DNA of 64,000 bases, from positions 372,001 through 436,000 of the forward strand of contig NZ_VNHY01000002.1 in the NCBI RefSeq assembly GCF_008124865.1, in the 5' to 3' direction. The notes beneath the pieces were generated by a model. The model was not told where the DNA came from, did not search any database, and saw only the letters and a list, made by a program, of their open reading frames with translations. Positions 35,799 through 44,262 of this stretch are shown here, one piece after another. The position numbers were made by a program, and so were the translations under genes. The DNA is from Fodinibius salinus. GTDB lineage: Bacteria; Bacteroidota; Rhodothermia; Balneolales; Balneolaceae. The stretch's first letter is position 1. Every line of letters starts with the position of its first letter.

Positions 35799-36124
35799 TT
35801 TATCGTACCCTAATTTTATGGTTTACCCAATGATAATCATTATCCCGAGCAAATTTGAATTTAATGAATCGGTTAATGATTACTAAGCTTTTTTTAGCTA
35901 ATCACGGTTTTGGAGATGCTGACAGGTACAAAGAATACCACAATATATATGCCTGCACATACAAGTATTTTCTTTTCTGTAATATCTGCTATTCTACTAC
36001 CTTTCATCATATCCATTACAGTTGGCAAACCTTGGCAGTGAAAGAATAGTCGGACTGCTTCTGAATCACAAAACAGGGAGTAGCCGCAAAGACAGCTGAT
36101 TCAAAAAGTTGCTGGATCTAATCC

Positions 36125-36280
36125 TTAATTCCAGCGCACATAGCCGATAAATACGACCACTCCATCGTCCAACGTATCAGGCAATAAATTACATCAGAGT
36201 TGCTACTGTCGATATCAGACAGCACCGCTTTAAACGCCGGAAGAGTTACATGAATGTTACTAAGCGGTGCTATTTTTCAT
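36125..36280 (-). pseudogene. Decayed metallophosphoesterase fragment
   Basis: Reading the minus strand from ATG 36278-36280, an extra A in the AAAAA run shifts the frame. In the corrected frame one reads KIAPLSNIHVTLPAFKAVL then SDIDSSNSDVIYCL, which lines up with the start of Calcineurin-like phosphoesterases (MKIALLSDIHGNLPAFEAVL, then ADI..D.IYCLGD). The metal ligand D of SDIHGN is N and the G is V, and after YCL the frame ends within 20 codons in every phase. So it is a non-functional remnant of perhaps 50 codons from a ~240-residue gene. The rest of 35799-36435 has no recognisable gene. Confidence 0.5.
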
Positions 36281-36435
36281 ATTCTAACCTGCCCCTAGCA
36301 AAACCATACATTCTAAAATTGCCCTCACGGGTCCACATTTTTGGGGCGTGGTGATCCTCAATATAGTGGGATTGCTAGATTTCGCTCATTCCATTCACAA
36401 TGGCACAAAGTTTTGTAAAGCCCTGTCTAGGATAA

Positions 36436-37260
36436 TTATTCGGCTTTTTTTGCATATAAAGTAATTGAAAAGATGCCAGTCCCAGAATTTTTGAATGCTT
36501 CCAGCTCATCAGCAGCTAAATACTTGGAAAGAATTTCATCGGGAAGCCTAATACGTTTTTCTTTTTGAATTTTTAGATCTGTGAATCCTGCTTTCCGCAC
36601 AATTTCCAGATACTCTTTTTTGTTAATAGCACCGGACACACACCCAGCATACATTTCGGCGTCTTTATTAAGCTTTGGTGGTAAATCACCAGAAGTAACT
36701 ACATCCGAAATACTAAAATGCCCGCCTGGCTTTATAATACGATACGTTTCCGCAAAGGCTTTGGGTTTGTCAGGTACCAAGTTCATTACGCAGTTGCTTA
36801 CCACCACATCGGCCAGACCATCTTCAAGAGGCATGTCCTCAATATCCCCAAGGACAAACTCCACGTTTTCAAATCCCAGCTTGTCAGTATTGGCCTCAGC
36901 CTTATCAATCATTTTCTGCGTCATATCCAGACCAATAACCCGTCCTGTACTTCCTGTAAGCTCCCGCGCAACGAAACAGTCATTGCCTGCCCCCGATCCC
37001 AGATCCACAACGGTATCACCTTTAGAGATATGCGCATGCTCAGTAGGTAGACCACAGCCCAATCCCAGGTCGGCATCTTGATTGTAACCACCCATTTCTG
37101 AATAATCATCAGCAAAAATAGCATAATCTACAGTATCACAGCCGCAGGAAGTACCACAGCAAGATCCTTCATTTTCGGACCTCGATTGCTCACTGATAGC
37201 AGCATATTTTTTCTTAACTGTTTCTTTCAATTCGTCAGAAGTTTGTTTATCGGTTTTCAT
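36436..37260 (-). CDS. arsM: Arsenite methyltransferase
   Basis: 274 residues. SAM-dependent methylation of As(III) to volatile or less toxic methylarsenicals. Rossmann motif VVDLGSGAGNDCFVA, LDMT acidic loop, VVVSNCVMNLVPDK with the conserved Cys, and AGCVSGAI with the second catalytic Cys. An N-terminal Cys-rich stretch (ENEGSCCGTSCGC) adds arsenic-binding thiols. Starts 2 bp after the ArsR gene and so is cotranscribed with it. Confidence 0.92.
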   Translation of the reverse strand: MKTDKQTSDELKETVKKKYAAISEQSRSENEGSCCGTSCGCDTVDYAIFADDYSEMGGYNQDADLGLGCGLPTEHAHISKGDTVVDLGSGAGNDCFVARELTGSTGRVIGLDMTQKMIDKAEANTDKLGFENVEFVLGDIEDMPLEDGLADVVVSNCVMNLVPDKPKAFAETYRIIKPGGHFSISDVVTSGDLPPKLNKDAEMYAGCVSGAINKKEYLEIVRKAGFTDLKIQKEKRIRLPDEILSKYLAADELEAFKNSGTGIFSITLYAKKAE

Positions 37261-37262
37261 AA

Positions 37263-37598
37263 TTAGCAGGAGTCTTCGGAGATTGCAATTCGTAGATCAG
37301 TAGCAAAAGCAGTAATCAATTCCTCAAATTCTGTGACCACTTCTTCATTCAGACAGTAACAGGTACGCACGCCGTCCACTTCACCTTTGATAATTCCCGA
37401 CTTTTTGAGCGCTTTCAGATGTTGCGATATTGTGGACTGAGCAAGGGGTAGTTCATTGGTAATATCTCCGCAAATGCAGGTGGCACGCTCGGCCAGAAGC
37501 TCCAAAATAGCGATGCGCGCCGGGTGACCAAGCACCTTTGCCAGTTCGGCGGTACGTTTCTGTTTTTTATTAAAAAGCTGAGCTTTTGTAATTGCCAT
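37263..37598 (-). CDS. arsR: ArsR family arsenic-responsive repressor
   Basis: 111 residues, winged HTH with LAKVLGHPARIAILELLAE and QSTISQHLKALKKSGII. Candidate metal-binding thiols are in TCICGDI, RTCYCLNEE and the C-terminal DSC. It heads the two-gene operon with arsM and should repress it until As(III) binds. A palindrome overlaps its start region. No arsenite exporter gene is next to it. Confidence 0.9.
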   Translation of the reverse strand: MAITKAQLFNKKQKRTAELAKVLGHPARIAILELLAERATCICGDITNELPLAQSTISQHLKALKKSGIIKGEVDGVRTCYCLNEEVVTEFEELITAFATDLRIAISEDSC

Positions 37599-37623
37599 AA
37601 TCGTATATCGTAGTTTTACGATT
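37599..37623. promoter_or_regulatory. Likely ArsR operator
   Basis: AATCGTA (37599-37605) and TACGATT (37617-37623) form an inverted repeat with 11 bases between, directly upstream of the arsR ATG. Position and symmetry fit autorepression by ArsR. Confidence 0.5.
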
Positions 37624-37749
37624 AAATTAAATTATTCCGAACTGTATTGCAAACTTATTTGTGAAGTTTTTTTAGAGTCTGTCCATATCAACAATTCAAA
37701 AATAACCTCAGAGTGTGTATCTTTAGACTAAAATAAGACGACTATATTT

Positions 37750-37962
37750 ATGAGCTCTATTATCGAATCTTACAATCTTGGTTCCATCGAAGTGGAAATT
37801 ACCGAAACTGACCATCCAGAAAAACTGCAGGTGGTCTGCAATGACGGCAACTTTCGTTCTGAATTTACAGTACGGACTTATGAATACAAGAACTATAAAC
37901 GCCACATGAACCAGCGTATCAAAACAGCCTACGACGAACAGTATCAAGATGAAGAAGAGTAA
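37750..37962 (+). CDS. Conserved-looking 70-aa hypothetical protein
   Basis: 70 residues, beta-rich first half (IEVEITETDHPEKLQVVCN), then a basic helix (YEYKNYKRHMNQRIK) and an acidic tail (YQDEEE). No signal peptide or known domain is recognised. It begins 64 bp upstream of the PLP decarboxylase and may share its transcript. The codon use matches its neighbours, so I take it as real. Confidence 0.6.
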   Translation: MSSIIESYNLGSIEVEITETDHPEKLQVVCNDGNFRSEFTVRTYEYKNYKRHMNQRIKTAYDEQYQDEEE

Positions 37963-38016
37963 CTTCCTTTCTCAATGCGACCGCTCATTTAAATTGAACA
38001 GGCAATACTAGCATTT

Positions 38017-39453
38017 ATGAAGGCAAAAATTAAAAAACTGGAGAAACAAGCACGTAGTTTAGAACCTTCTGCCAAGGAGCGTAAAGAACTGCTTGAGCAA
38101 GCCCATGAATATGGACATCAATTTTTAGATGAACTGGACCATAAGCCAGCATATAAAGAATCAGATGCAATGGGCAGGGGGGTACTTGACCTGCCAATTG
38201 ACGATAATCCAACTGATTTTAATACCCTACTCCAAACCCTTGATTCCGAAGTTGATTCTCAGGGACTTAATCCTGCGTCAGGCAAACATGCCGGCTACAT
38301 TCCGGGCGGGGGACTCTATCCCTCAGCCATCGGGGACTATTTGGCTGCTGTAACCAACCGCTATGCCGGTGTTTTCTTTTCATCTCCCGGTGCTGTCCGC
38401 ATCGAAAACCAATGTATTCGCTGGATGTGTAACCTGCTTGGTTATCCGAAAGAGGCCAGCGGAAATTTAACATCAGGCGGATCAATTGCTAATCTCATTG
38501 CACTGGTAGCAGCACGCGACGATTCTGGTATTACCGCTTCTGACTTTAGCCGAGCCGTCATTTATACTACCCAACAAGTGCATCATTGCGTGATCAAGGC
38601 TATCAAATTTGCGGGGCTCGGAGATGCGACAGTCCGTACCATTCCGATGGATAGCCAGTATCGTATGCGTCCAAATGAGTTGGACAAGCAGATCATGACC
38701 GATAAGAAAGACGGCCTTATTCCGCTCACGATTTTTGCTTCAGCCGGAACGACTGATCTCGGTGCGGTGGATCCCCTACAGGATATTGCCCACATCTCAG
38801 ATCGGCACGACCTCTGGTTTCATGTGGATGCGGCCTACGGTGGCTTTTTTCTGCTTACCGAACACGGACAACGAGTTATGGATGGGATAGAATATTCAGA
38901 TTCAGCAACCATCGATCCTCATAAGGGACTGTTTTTGCCCTACGGGTCGGGAGCACTGCTCGTGAGGGATGGGCAGAAACTATATCACTCCCAGCACATG
39001 AGCGCCAATTATATGCAGGATACTTACCAGGCCACAGAAGAGATGTCTCCGGCAGATCTTTCGCCCGAGCTTTCCAAACACTTCCGGGGACTGCGCATGT
39101 GGTTGCCGCTCCAACTTTTTGGCATACAACCTTTCCGCGCCGCTCTCGAGGAAAAATTACTGCTGACGCGCTATTTCTATGACGAAATTCAACAAATTGA
39201 CGGTATCGAGGTGGGGCCCGAGCCCGAACTGTCGATCCTCTTTTTTCGATACGTTCCCAAAACAGGAAAAGCTAACGCATTCAATAAAAAGCTGGTTGAT
39301 GCCATTCACCAAGACGGACGCGTATTCCTGTCATCAACAGAAATTAATGGCACTACCTATCTTCGACTGGCTATACTTAATTTTCGCACGCATCTCGATG
39401 ATATTGATCTCATCATCAGCGTACTCAGTGAAAAGATTGAGGAGATTAAATAG
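38017..39453 (+). CDS. Group II pyridoxal-phosphate-dependent decarboxylase
   Basis: 478 residues. Decarboxylates an amino acid (aromatic amino acid, glutamate or diaminobutyrate type). PLP motifs: GNLTSGGSIANLIAL, VHHCVIKAIKFAG (His stacking on PLP), LWFHVDAAYGGF (Asp) and DPHKGLFLPYGSG with Schiff-base Lys about residue 303. Length and the HVDAAYGG and PHKG blocks put it with the AADC/PLP group II family. Substrate cannot be told from sequence. Convergent with the TetR gene downstream. Confidence 0.9.
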   Translation: MKAKIKKLEKQARSLEPSAKERKELLEQAHEYGHQFLDELDHKPAYKESDAMGRGVLDLPIDDNPTDFNTLLQTLDSEVDSQGLNPASGKHAGYIPGGGLYPSAIGDYLAAVTNRYAGVFFSSPGAVRIENQCIRWMCNLLGYPKEASGNLTSGGSIANLIALVAARDDSGITASDFSRAVIYTTQQVHHCVIKAIKFAGLGDATVRTIPMDSQYRMRPNELDKQIMTDKKDGLIPLTIFASAGTTDLGAVDPLQDIAHISDRHDLWFHVDAAYGGFFLLTEHGQRVMDGIEYSDSATIDPHKGLFLPYGSGALLVRDGQKLYHSQHMSANYMQDTYQATEEMSPADLSPELSKHFRGLRMWLPLQLFGIQPFRAALEEKLLLTRYFYDEIQQIDGIEVGPEPELSILFFRYVPKTGKANAFNKKLVDAIHQDGRVFLSSTEINGTTYLRLAILNFRTHLDDIDLIISVLSEKIEEIK

Positions 39454-39467
39454 TCTGCATATTGAGC

Positions 39468-40064
39468 CTAAGCTGTCAGCCAATTTAAAATGGTATCCAT
39501 AACAATACCCTTGCTGGGCATTTCTTCATCAACAGCTTCTTTAAATAGTGATCTATTAATATTACGAGACAACACCGGATAATAACACAAAGAGAAAATC
39601 TGAATGAGCAGTACGTGAGCATCCACCGCTGCAATCTGATAGTTTGAAGCAGCCTTCTGCAGTTCTTCGTCAAATCCCTGCAGATCAACAGTAATCTGAT
39701 CTTCCATAGCAGGTTGCAGCCAATCTGCCTTGCGTGTACCTTCGGTTATTACAAATGACACCACTTCGGGTTCATTCTTTGCTATCTGCAGACAATCCTC
39801 AATAAGTGATTCAATTTTTTTGAATAGCACCTCGTCGCTGTCAAGGGTATCCGATAGCTTACCAAAGATCTGCTCGGCTGAACGGCGATACACCTGCTCA
39901 AAAAGCTCTTGCTTGGTGTTAAAGTAGTAGTGGATCATCGCCTTTGTCACCCCTATACCATCAGCTATAGTTTGCAGCCGTGCTCCGTCGTAGCCATGAG
40001 CAATAAACTGTTCACGTGCTACATTAAGTATCTCTGAACGAGTATCCTGTTGATCTTTGGCCAT
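39468..40064 (-). CDS. TetR/AcrR family regulator
   Basis: 198 residues. N-terminal HTH (ILNVAREQFIAHGYDGARLQTIADGIGVTKAMIHYYFNTKQELF) followed by a ligand domain. Transcribed away from the NfeD gene; overlapping palindromes in the gap are a likely operator. It could repress itself and the NfeD/slipin unit, or act on the RND operon at 42904. Confidence 0.92.
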   Translation of the reverse strand: MAKDQQDTRSEILNVAREQFIAHGYDGARLQTIADGIGVTKAMIHYYFNTKQELFEQVYRRSAEQIFGKLSDTLDSDEVLFKKIESLIEDCLQIAKNEPEVVSFVITEGTRKADWLQPAMEDQITVDLQGFDEELQKAASNYQIAAVDAHVLLIQIFSLCYYPVLSRNINRSLFKEAVDEEMPSKGIVMDTILNWLTA

Positions 40065-40067
40065 AAA

Positions 40068-40087
40068 AACTAATTAGTTAATTAACT
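40068..40087. promoter_or_regulatory. Overlapping palindromes, likely TetR operator
   Basis: AACTAATTAGTT (40068-40079) and AGTTAATTAACT (40076-40087) are each perfect 12-bp palindromes that share four bases. They start 3 bp upstream of the TetR start codon, the usual place for an autoregulatory operator. Confidence 0.6.
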
Positions 40088-40212
40088 TTGTTATAAGCTA
40101 ACAGTTCAGTGCTTAAAGCTCAAGCTTACCATTAAACGAATAGTTAATAACCAATAAAACAACCCCTGGAAATACAATTGCTTTGAAAGCAGGATTTCAC
40201 CATGTTTAACCT

Positions 40213-41493
40213 ATGGCAAAACACGTTTTCCTCATATTGCTGTTCACTTTTGTAGCTTCGGCGGGGGTTGCACAGTCCAATACTGCAGACTCATCCCGAA
40301 AGAATGTTACAATGATTTCTGTTGAAGGATCTATCTCTCCACCCACAACAAATTATATCAACAGGGGCATACGTGAAGCAAAGAAAGCGAATGCAGAATG
40401 TTTGCTTATCCAACTGGATACGCCGGGCGGGCTGCTGGAATCCACAAAAAGTATTGTCCAGAGCTTTTTAGATTCTGACGACATGCCTATAGTGGTGTAT
40501 GTAGCTCCCGAAGGTGGACGCGCGGCAAGTGCAGGTACATTTATCACCATGGCATCACATGTTGCAGTAATGGCACCTACCACAACAATCGGCGCAGCCT
40601 CTCCCGTGCAGATGGGCGGGGGGCAGACGGATTCTGTAATGCAGAAAAAACTGTTCAATTATTCCGAAAGTTTTATTGAAAGTATAGCTAACCGGCGCAA
40701 CCGTAACGCTGACTGGGCACGTTCGGCGGTTCGCGAGGGAAAGGCAATAACGGCCGAAAAAGCACTGGAGCTCAATGTCATAGATTTTATAGCTCCAAAC
40801 CGAACAGATGTACTACGAAAAATTGACGGCCGGGTAGTTAACGGAGATACTCTTAATACCCGAAATGCTACTATTTCGAAACTCCCTACGAATCTTGCTG
40901 AATCACTGCTCAGCTTTATTATTCGTCCCGAGGTAATGCTTATCCTAACCATGATCGCCATCTATGGTATAATCGGCGAAGTCACCAATCCGGGTACTAT
41001 TATACCGGGAGTTGCGGGGGTTATAGCACTTATCCTTGTGCTGTATGCCTCTTCGGCTATGCCCATTAATATTGCCGGCTTCGCCCTGATCGGCCTGGCT
41101 ATTGTCTTGTTTACAGCTGAAGCTTTTACTCCAGCTTTTGGCGTACTTATTGCCGGCGGATCGGTTTCTTTCTTTCTGGGGGCGCTTATGCTTTTTCAGG
41201 ATCTTCCCGAATCGATGGAGCTCTCATGGGCCTGGCTAATCCCGGCTACTATTTTAACCACGCTCTTTTTTGCCTGGATTGTTACCGAGGGCGTACGTGT
41301 ACAGTTTACTAGCAACCAGACCGGCAAGGAATCAATGATTGGCAAACACGCTGAAGTTATTGAGCCGGTTACCGCTGAAGGGGGGACGCGTTTTCGTCAA
41401 CGGGGAATACTGGAATGCTGTCAGCGAAAAGAATATTCAAGAAGGAAAATGGTGCAAAGTTGTTTCTATCGACGGACTCACAATAACAGTTGA
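40213..41493 (+). CDS. NfeD-like membrane serine protease, 3' end frameshifted
   Basis: Visible frame of 426 residues. Signal peptide ends VAQ (~22), then a ClpP/S49-like protease domain with GGLLESTKSIVQ and the nucleophile in GRAASAGTFITMASHVAVMAP, then four or five membrane helices (about 242-360) and the start of the NfeD OB domain. At 41380-41385 a run of six G shifts the frame; with five G the protein would continue RVFVNGEYWNAVSEK and KVVSIDGLTITVEP and end at 41515, which is the expected OB-fold end. Thus the gene is either a natural frameshift or a one-base sequencing slip. It pairs with the slipin gene downstream; NfeD proteases act on stomatin-like partners. Confidence 0.88.
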   Translation: MAKHVFLILLFTFVASAGVAQSNTADSSRKNVTMISVEGSISPPTTNYINRGIREAKKANAECLLIQLDTPGGLLESTKSIVQSFLDSDDMPIVVYVAPEGGRAASAGTFITMASHVAVMAPTTTIGAASPVQMGGGQTDSVMQKKLFNYSESFIESIANRRNRNADWARSAVREGKAITAEKALELNVIDFIAPNRTDVLRKIDGRVVNGDTLNTRNATISKLPTNLAESLLSFIIRPEVMLILTMIAIYGIIGEVTNPGTIIPGVAGVIALILVLYASSAMPINIAGFALIGLAIVLFTAEAFTPAFGVLIAGGSVSFFLGALMLFQDLPESMELSWAWLIPATILTTLFFAWIVTEGVRVQFTSNQTGKESMIGKHAEVIEPVTAEGGTRFRQRGILECCQRKEYSRRKMVQSCFYRRTHNNS

Positions 41494-41541
41494 ACCTACG
41501 GATGACCATTCGTAATAAACTAATCAAAAAAAGAGGATCTT

Positions 41542-42369
41542 ATGGAAAGTGACAGCTCATTTTATGATATACTCGTTTGGATCGTAACCATTGCCGTACT
41601 TGCGGCCATCTTACTGCCGCAGATGTTCAAAATTTTGCGTGAGTACGAACGGGCTGTTGTGTTTCGGCTGGGAAAGTACCTTAAAACCAAGGGGCCGGGA
41701 CTCATTTTTCTGATTCCTTTCATTGATAAAATCGAGCGTGTAGATCTGCGTGTACTCACTATTAATGTAGATCGTCAGGAAGTTATCACTAAAGATAATG
41801 TGACGGTACATGTAGATGCTATTACTTTTTTTCGGGTAATGGATGCCGAACAAGCCGTTATCCAGGTAGAAAAATACATCCACGCTACATCTATGCTGGC
41901 ACAAACTACGCTGCGCAGTATCGTAGGACAGGTGGAGCTTGACGAGTTACTTGCCGAGCGTGAAAAGGTCAACAAGAACATCCAGGAAATTATCGACCGC
42001 CAAACTGACCCTTGGGGAATTAAAGTAGTATCCGTTGAGGTCCGGGATGTAGTACTACCCGAGAACATGAAGCGTGCTATGGCACGTCAGGCCGAGACGG
42101 AGCGCGACCGACGGGCAAAAGTTATTAATGCTCAGGGTGAGTACCAGGCTGCCGAACGCATGGTAGACGCTGCTCAAATGATGGAAAAAGCCCCCATGGC
42201 ACTACAGCTTCGATTTTTGCAAACAATGGCCGAGGTATCAGAAGAAAATGCCACCTTTGCTATGCTGCCACTGCCTATGGAAATGCTGGATGTTTTTAAA
42301 GGGATGTCTGACACTAATTTGCCTTCTTCATCAAATGGCGATGAAACAGATACAGGTGATGAAAGCTAA
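41542..42369 (+). CDS. Slipin / stomatin-like SPFH protein
   Basis: 275 residues. One N-terminal membrane segment (VWIVTIAVLAAILLPQM) then the SPFH domain: EYERAVVFRLGKYL, GPGLIFLIPFIDKIERVDLR, and NVTVHVDAITFFRV. The coiled C-terminal part (ARQAETERDRRAKVINAQGEYQAAERM) is typical. Slipins organise membrane microdomains and are cleaved by the NfeD protease encoded next to them. AGAGGATC 10 bp before ATG is a good ribosome-binding site. Confidence 0.95.
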   Translation: MESDSSFYDILVWIVTIAVLAAILLPQMFKILREYERAVVFRLGKYLKTKGPGLIFLIPFIDKIERVDLRVLTINVDRQEVITKDNVTVHVDAITFFRVMDAEQAVIQVEKYIHATSMLAQTTLRSIVGQVELDELLAEREKVNKNIQEIIDRQTDPWGIKVVSVEVRDVVLPENMKRAMARQAETERDRRAKVINAQGEYQAAERMVDAAQMMEKAPMALQLRFLQTMAEVSEENATFAMLPLPMEMLDVFKGMSDTNLPSSSNGDETDTGDES

Positions 42370-42903
42370 TGCATTTAATAGATAGAGAGGATTGCCATAC
42401 TGACTAAGTCAAAAAAGACTTCACCTAACAAGCATCCTCTCATAGATCCATCCCTTTTAATAAGTGAGTATTCTTTATATACGTTTGTCAGTTTATCCCC
42501 TGATCCCCTTGCTGTTTCTACCGAATGGTTCGGGACAGGTAAGGAGGAACCTATCTATACTGTTTTCGACCGATTACCCCAACATCTTTCGTGGGGAATA
42601 ACGCATAAAACCCACTCTACGGCGGATTAGCATAACTAGGAGAGAGATGTATAGTTGTTAATCTTTCTGTTCTTCTGAAACAAAGTTCAGTTTCATAAAG
42701 TCTGGCTTTCCGCCGGGGTAGGCAATTTTAAGGCAAATCCTTCAACACAACTGATTCTTTTTTAAAGATCCAAAGTTCAACTTTCCTTCAGAATTAAGTT
42801 GTTACTTTATGCTAACAAGATATTATATCATTAAATGAACGATTATACTCTATTCTTTCATTTTTTGATATCGTAATTACTTCAACTTATAAACTTTTGG
42901 TTC
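42370..42903. other. Noncoding gap before the RND operon
   Basis: About 530 bp without a convincing open frame. I see a short AAGTC/GACTT hairpin near 42405 but no terminator-grade stem. The promoter of the RND operon must lie in the AT-rich last ~120 bp. Confidence 0.5.
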
Positions 42904-44238
42904 ATGAAGATTGAAAACAGTAGGATCAAAACACTCTCCCGCGCACTAACTTTTTCTTTTGCTATGCTCCTTTTGATTTCCTGCGGGAATTATAACAATG
43001 ATAATCAAGGAGGCGAAAATGAACAGGAACTTTCAACTATCCCTGCAGTAGAAGCGGTCAAGGCCCGGTATGGTTCTTTACCTCTTTCACAGCGATTGAG
43101 TGGCACCGTTATAGCAAACAATCAGGTTTCACTTTATCCCGAGATTTCCGGAAAAATAACTGAAGTACACGTCCAAAGTGGAGATAAGGTAAAAGAGGGA
43201 GACCCTATTGTTTCTCTACAAGATCGGCAGTATAAAGAGCAGGTAGAACAGGCCAAGGCCAATCTTCGAATCAATCAGGCACGACTCAAACAGGCAAAAG
43301 CACGATACAACGAGCTGGAAGCACAATATAAACGAACTAAACAGCTGAGCGAAAAAGAACTGTCCAGTGATCTGGAGCTCGAAACACTACAAGCACAAAT
43401 GTCTTCTGCAGAAGCAGATGTTGAATTGGCAGAGGCACAGTTGCAACAGTCTCAATCAAATCTCAATGAGCAGCAAGAAATCTTTTCCAAAACAGTAATT
43501 CGTGCTCCTATCAACGGAACGGTGGGCCAGCGAAATGCTGAACGTGGCATGCAGGTAAATTCTAGCACTCGGCTATTTACGATCGGTGATCTCGATAACC
43601 TAAGGATAGAAGTAATGCTTACTGAAGACATGCTTAATTCTATTAAGGTAGGCCAAACAGCGCAGATTTACCCGAACCCCAATGGTAAAAAAAGTAAAAT
43701 GATTGAGGCTGACCTTTCTCGCATTTCTCCTTTCCTCAATAATATTACCCGCAGTACAGAAGGCGAAATCGATGTTCAAAACAATAATAACATCCTACGT
43801 CCGGGCATGTTTGTAGCAGTAGATATTTTGTATGGGGAGAGCCAGCAAGCAACTCTTATTCCAAGCAGTGCACTATTTACTGATCCGGAAACAGGTAAAG
43901 AGGGTGTGTACATGGTTACCTCGATGGGTAGTGAAGTAGAGCCGATAAAACAGCTAGACCCCGACAATCCCCCGCCACTGTCGGATGCTACACCAGTAGA
44001 ATTTAAACAAGTGGATGTTATTGCCGAAGGTCGCATGGAGTTGGGAGTGGCCGGCATCGATCCGGGAAGCTGGGTTGTAACCGTCGGCCAAAACTTACTG
44101 GATGAAGACAAGAGCAAAGCACGAGTACGCGCTAGTTCATGGAAGCGCATTCTGGCTATGCAAGGGCTACAGCGGCAAGACCTGTTACAGCGTATCTTAG
44201 ATGATATTAATACTGAGTCACCCACCACTACTAATTAA
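42904..44238 (+). CDS. RND efflux periplasmic adaptor, lipoprotein
   Basis: 444 residues. Signal peptide with lipobox LLISCGN. Barrel-sandwich start SGTVIANNQVSLYPEISGKITEVHVQSGDKV, a long coiled-coil hairpin (about 120-200, QARLKQAKARYNELEAQY), then the second barrel half TVIRAPINGTVGQRNAERGMQV and beta-barrel LFTIGDLDNLRIEVMLTE. An unusual extra loop (EPIKQLDPDNPPPLSDATP) lies in the membrane-proximal domain. It joins the permease 24 bp downstream to a TolC-like channel not encoded here. Confidence 0.94.
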   Translation: MKIENSRIKTLSRALTFSFAMLLLISCGNYNNDNQGGENEQELSTIPAVEAVKARYGSLPLSQRLSGTVIANNQVSLYPEISGKITEVHVQSGDKVKEGDPIVSLQDRQYKEQVEQAKANLRINQARLKQAKARYNELEAQYKRTKQLSEKELSSDLELETLQAQMSSAEADVELAEAQLQQSQSNLNEQQEIFSKTVIRAPINGTVGQRNAERGMQVNSSTRLFTIGDLDNLRIEVMLTEDMLNSIKVGQTAQIYPNPNGKKSKMIEADLSRISPFLNNITRSTEGEIDVQNNNNILRPGMFVAVDILYGESQQATLIPSSALFTDPETGKEGVYMVTSMGSEVEPIKQLDPDNPPPLSDATPVEFKQVDVIAEGRMELGVAGIDPGSWVVTVGQNLLDEDKSKARVRASSWKRILAMQGLQRQDLLQRILDDINTESPTTTN

Positions 44239-44262
44239 TTAAGATAACGAAATTTTGATATT

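Noticed and set aside
36221-36271. 10-bp perfect inverted repeat AGCACCGCTT / AAGCGGTGCT followed by a short T run
   Set aside because: It overlaps the phosphoesterase remnant, has a 31-base loop and no gene ends before it in that direction; I treat it as chance or remnant sequence, not a terminator.
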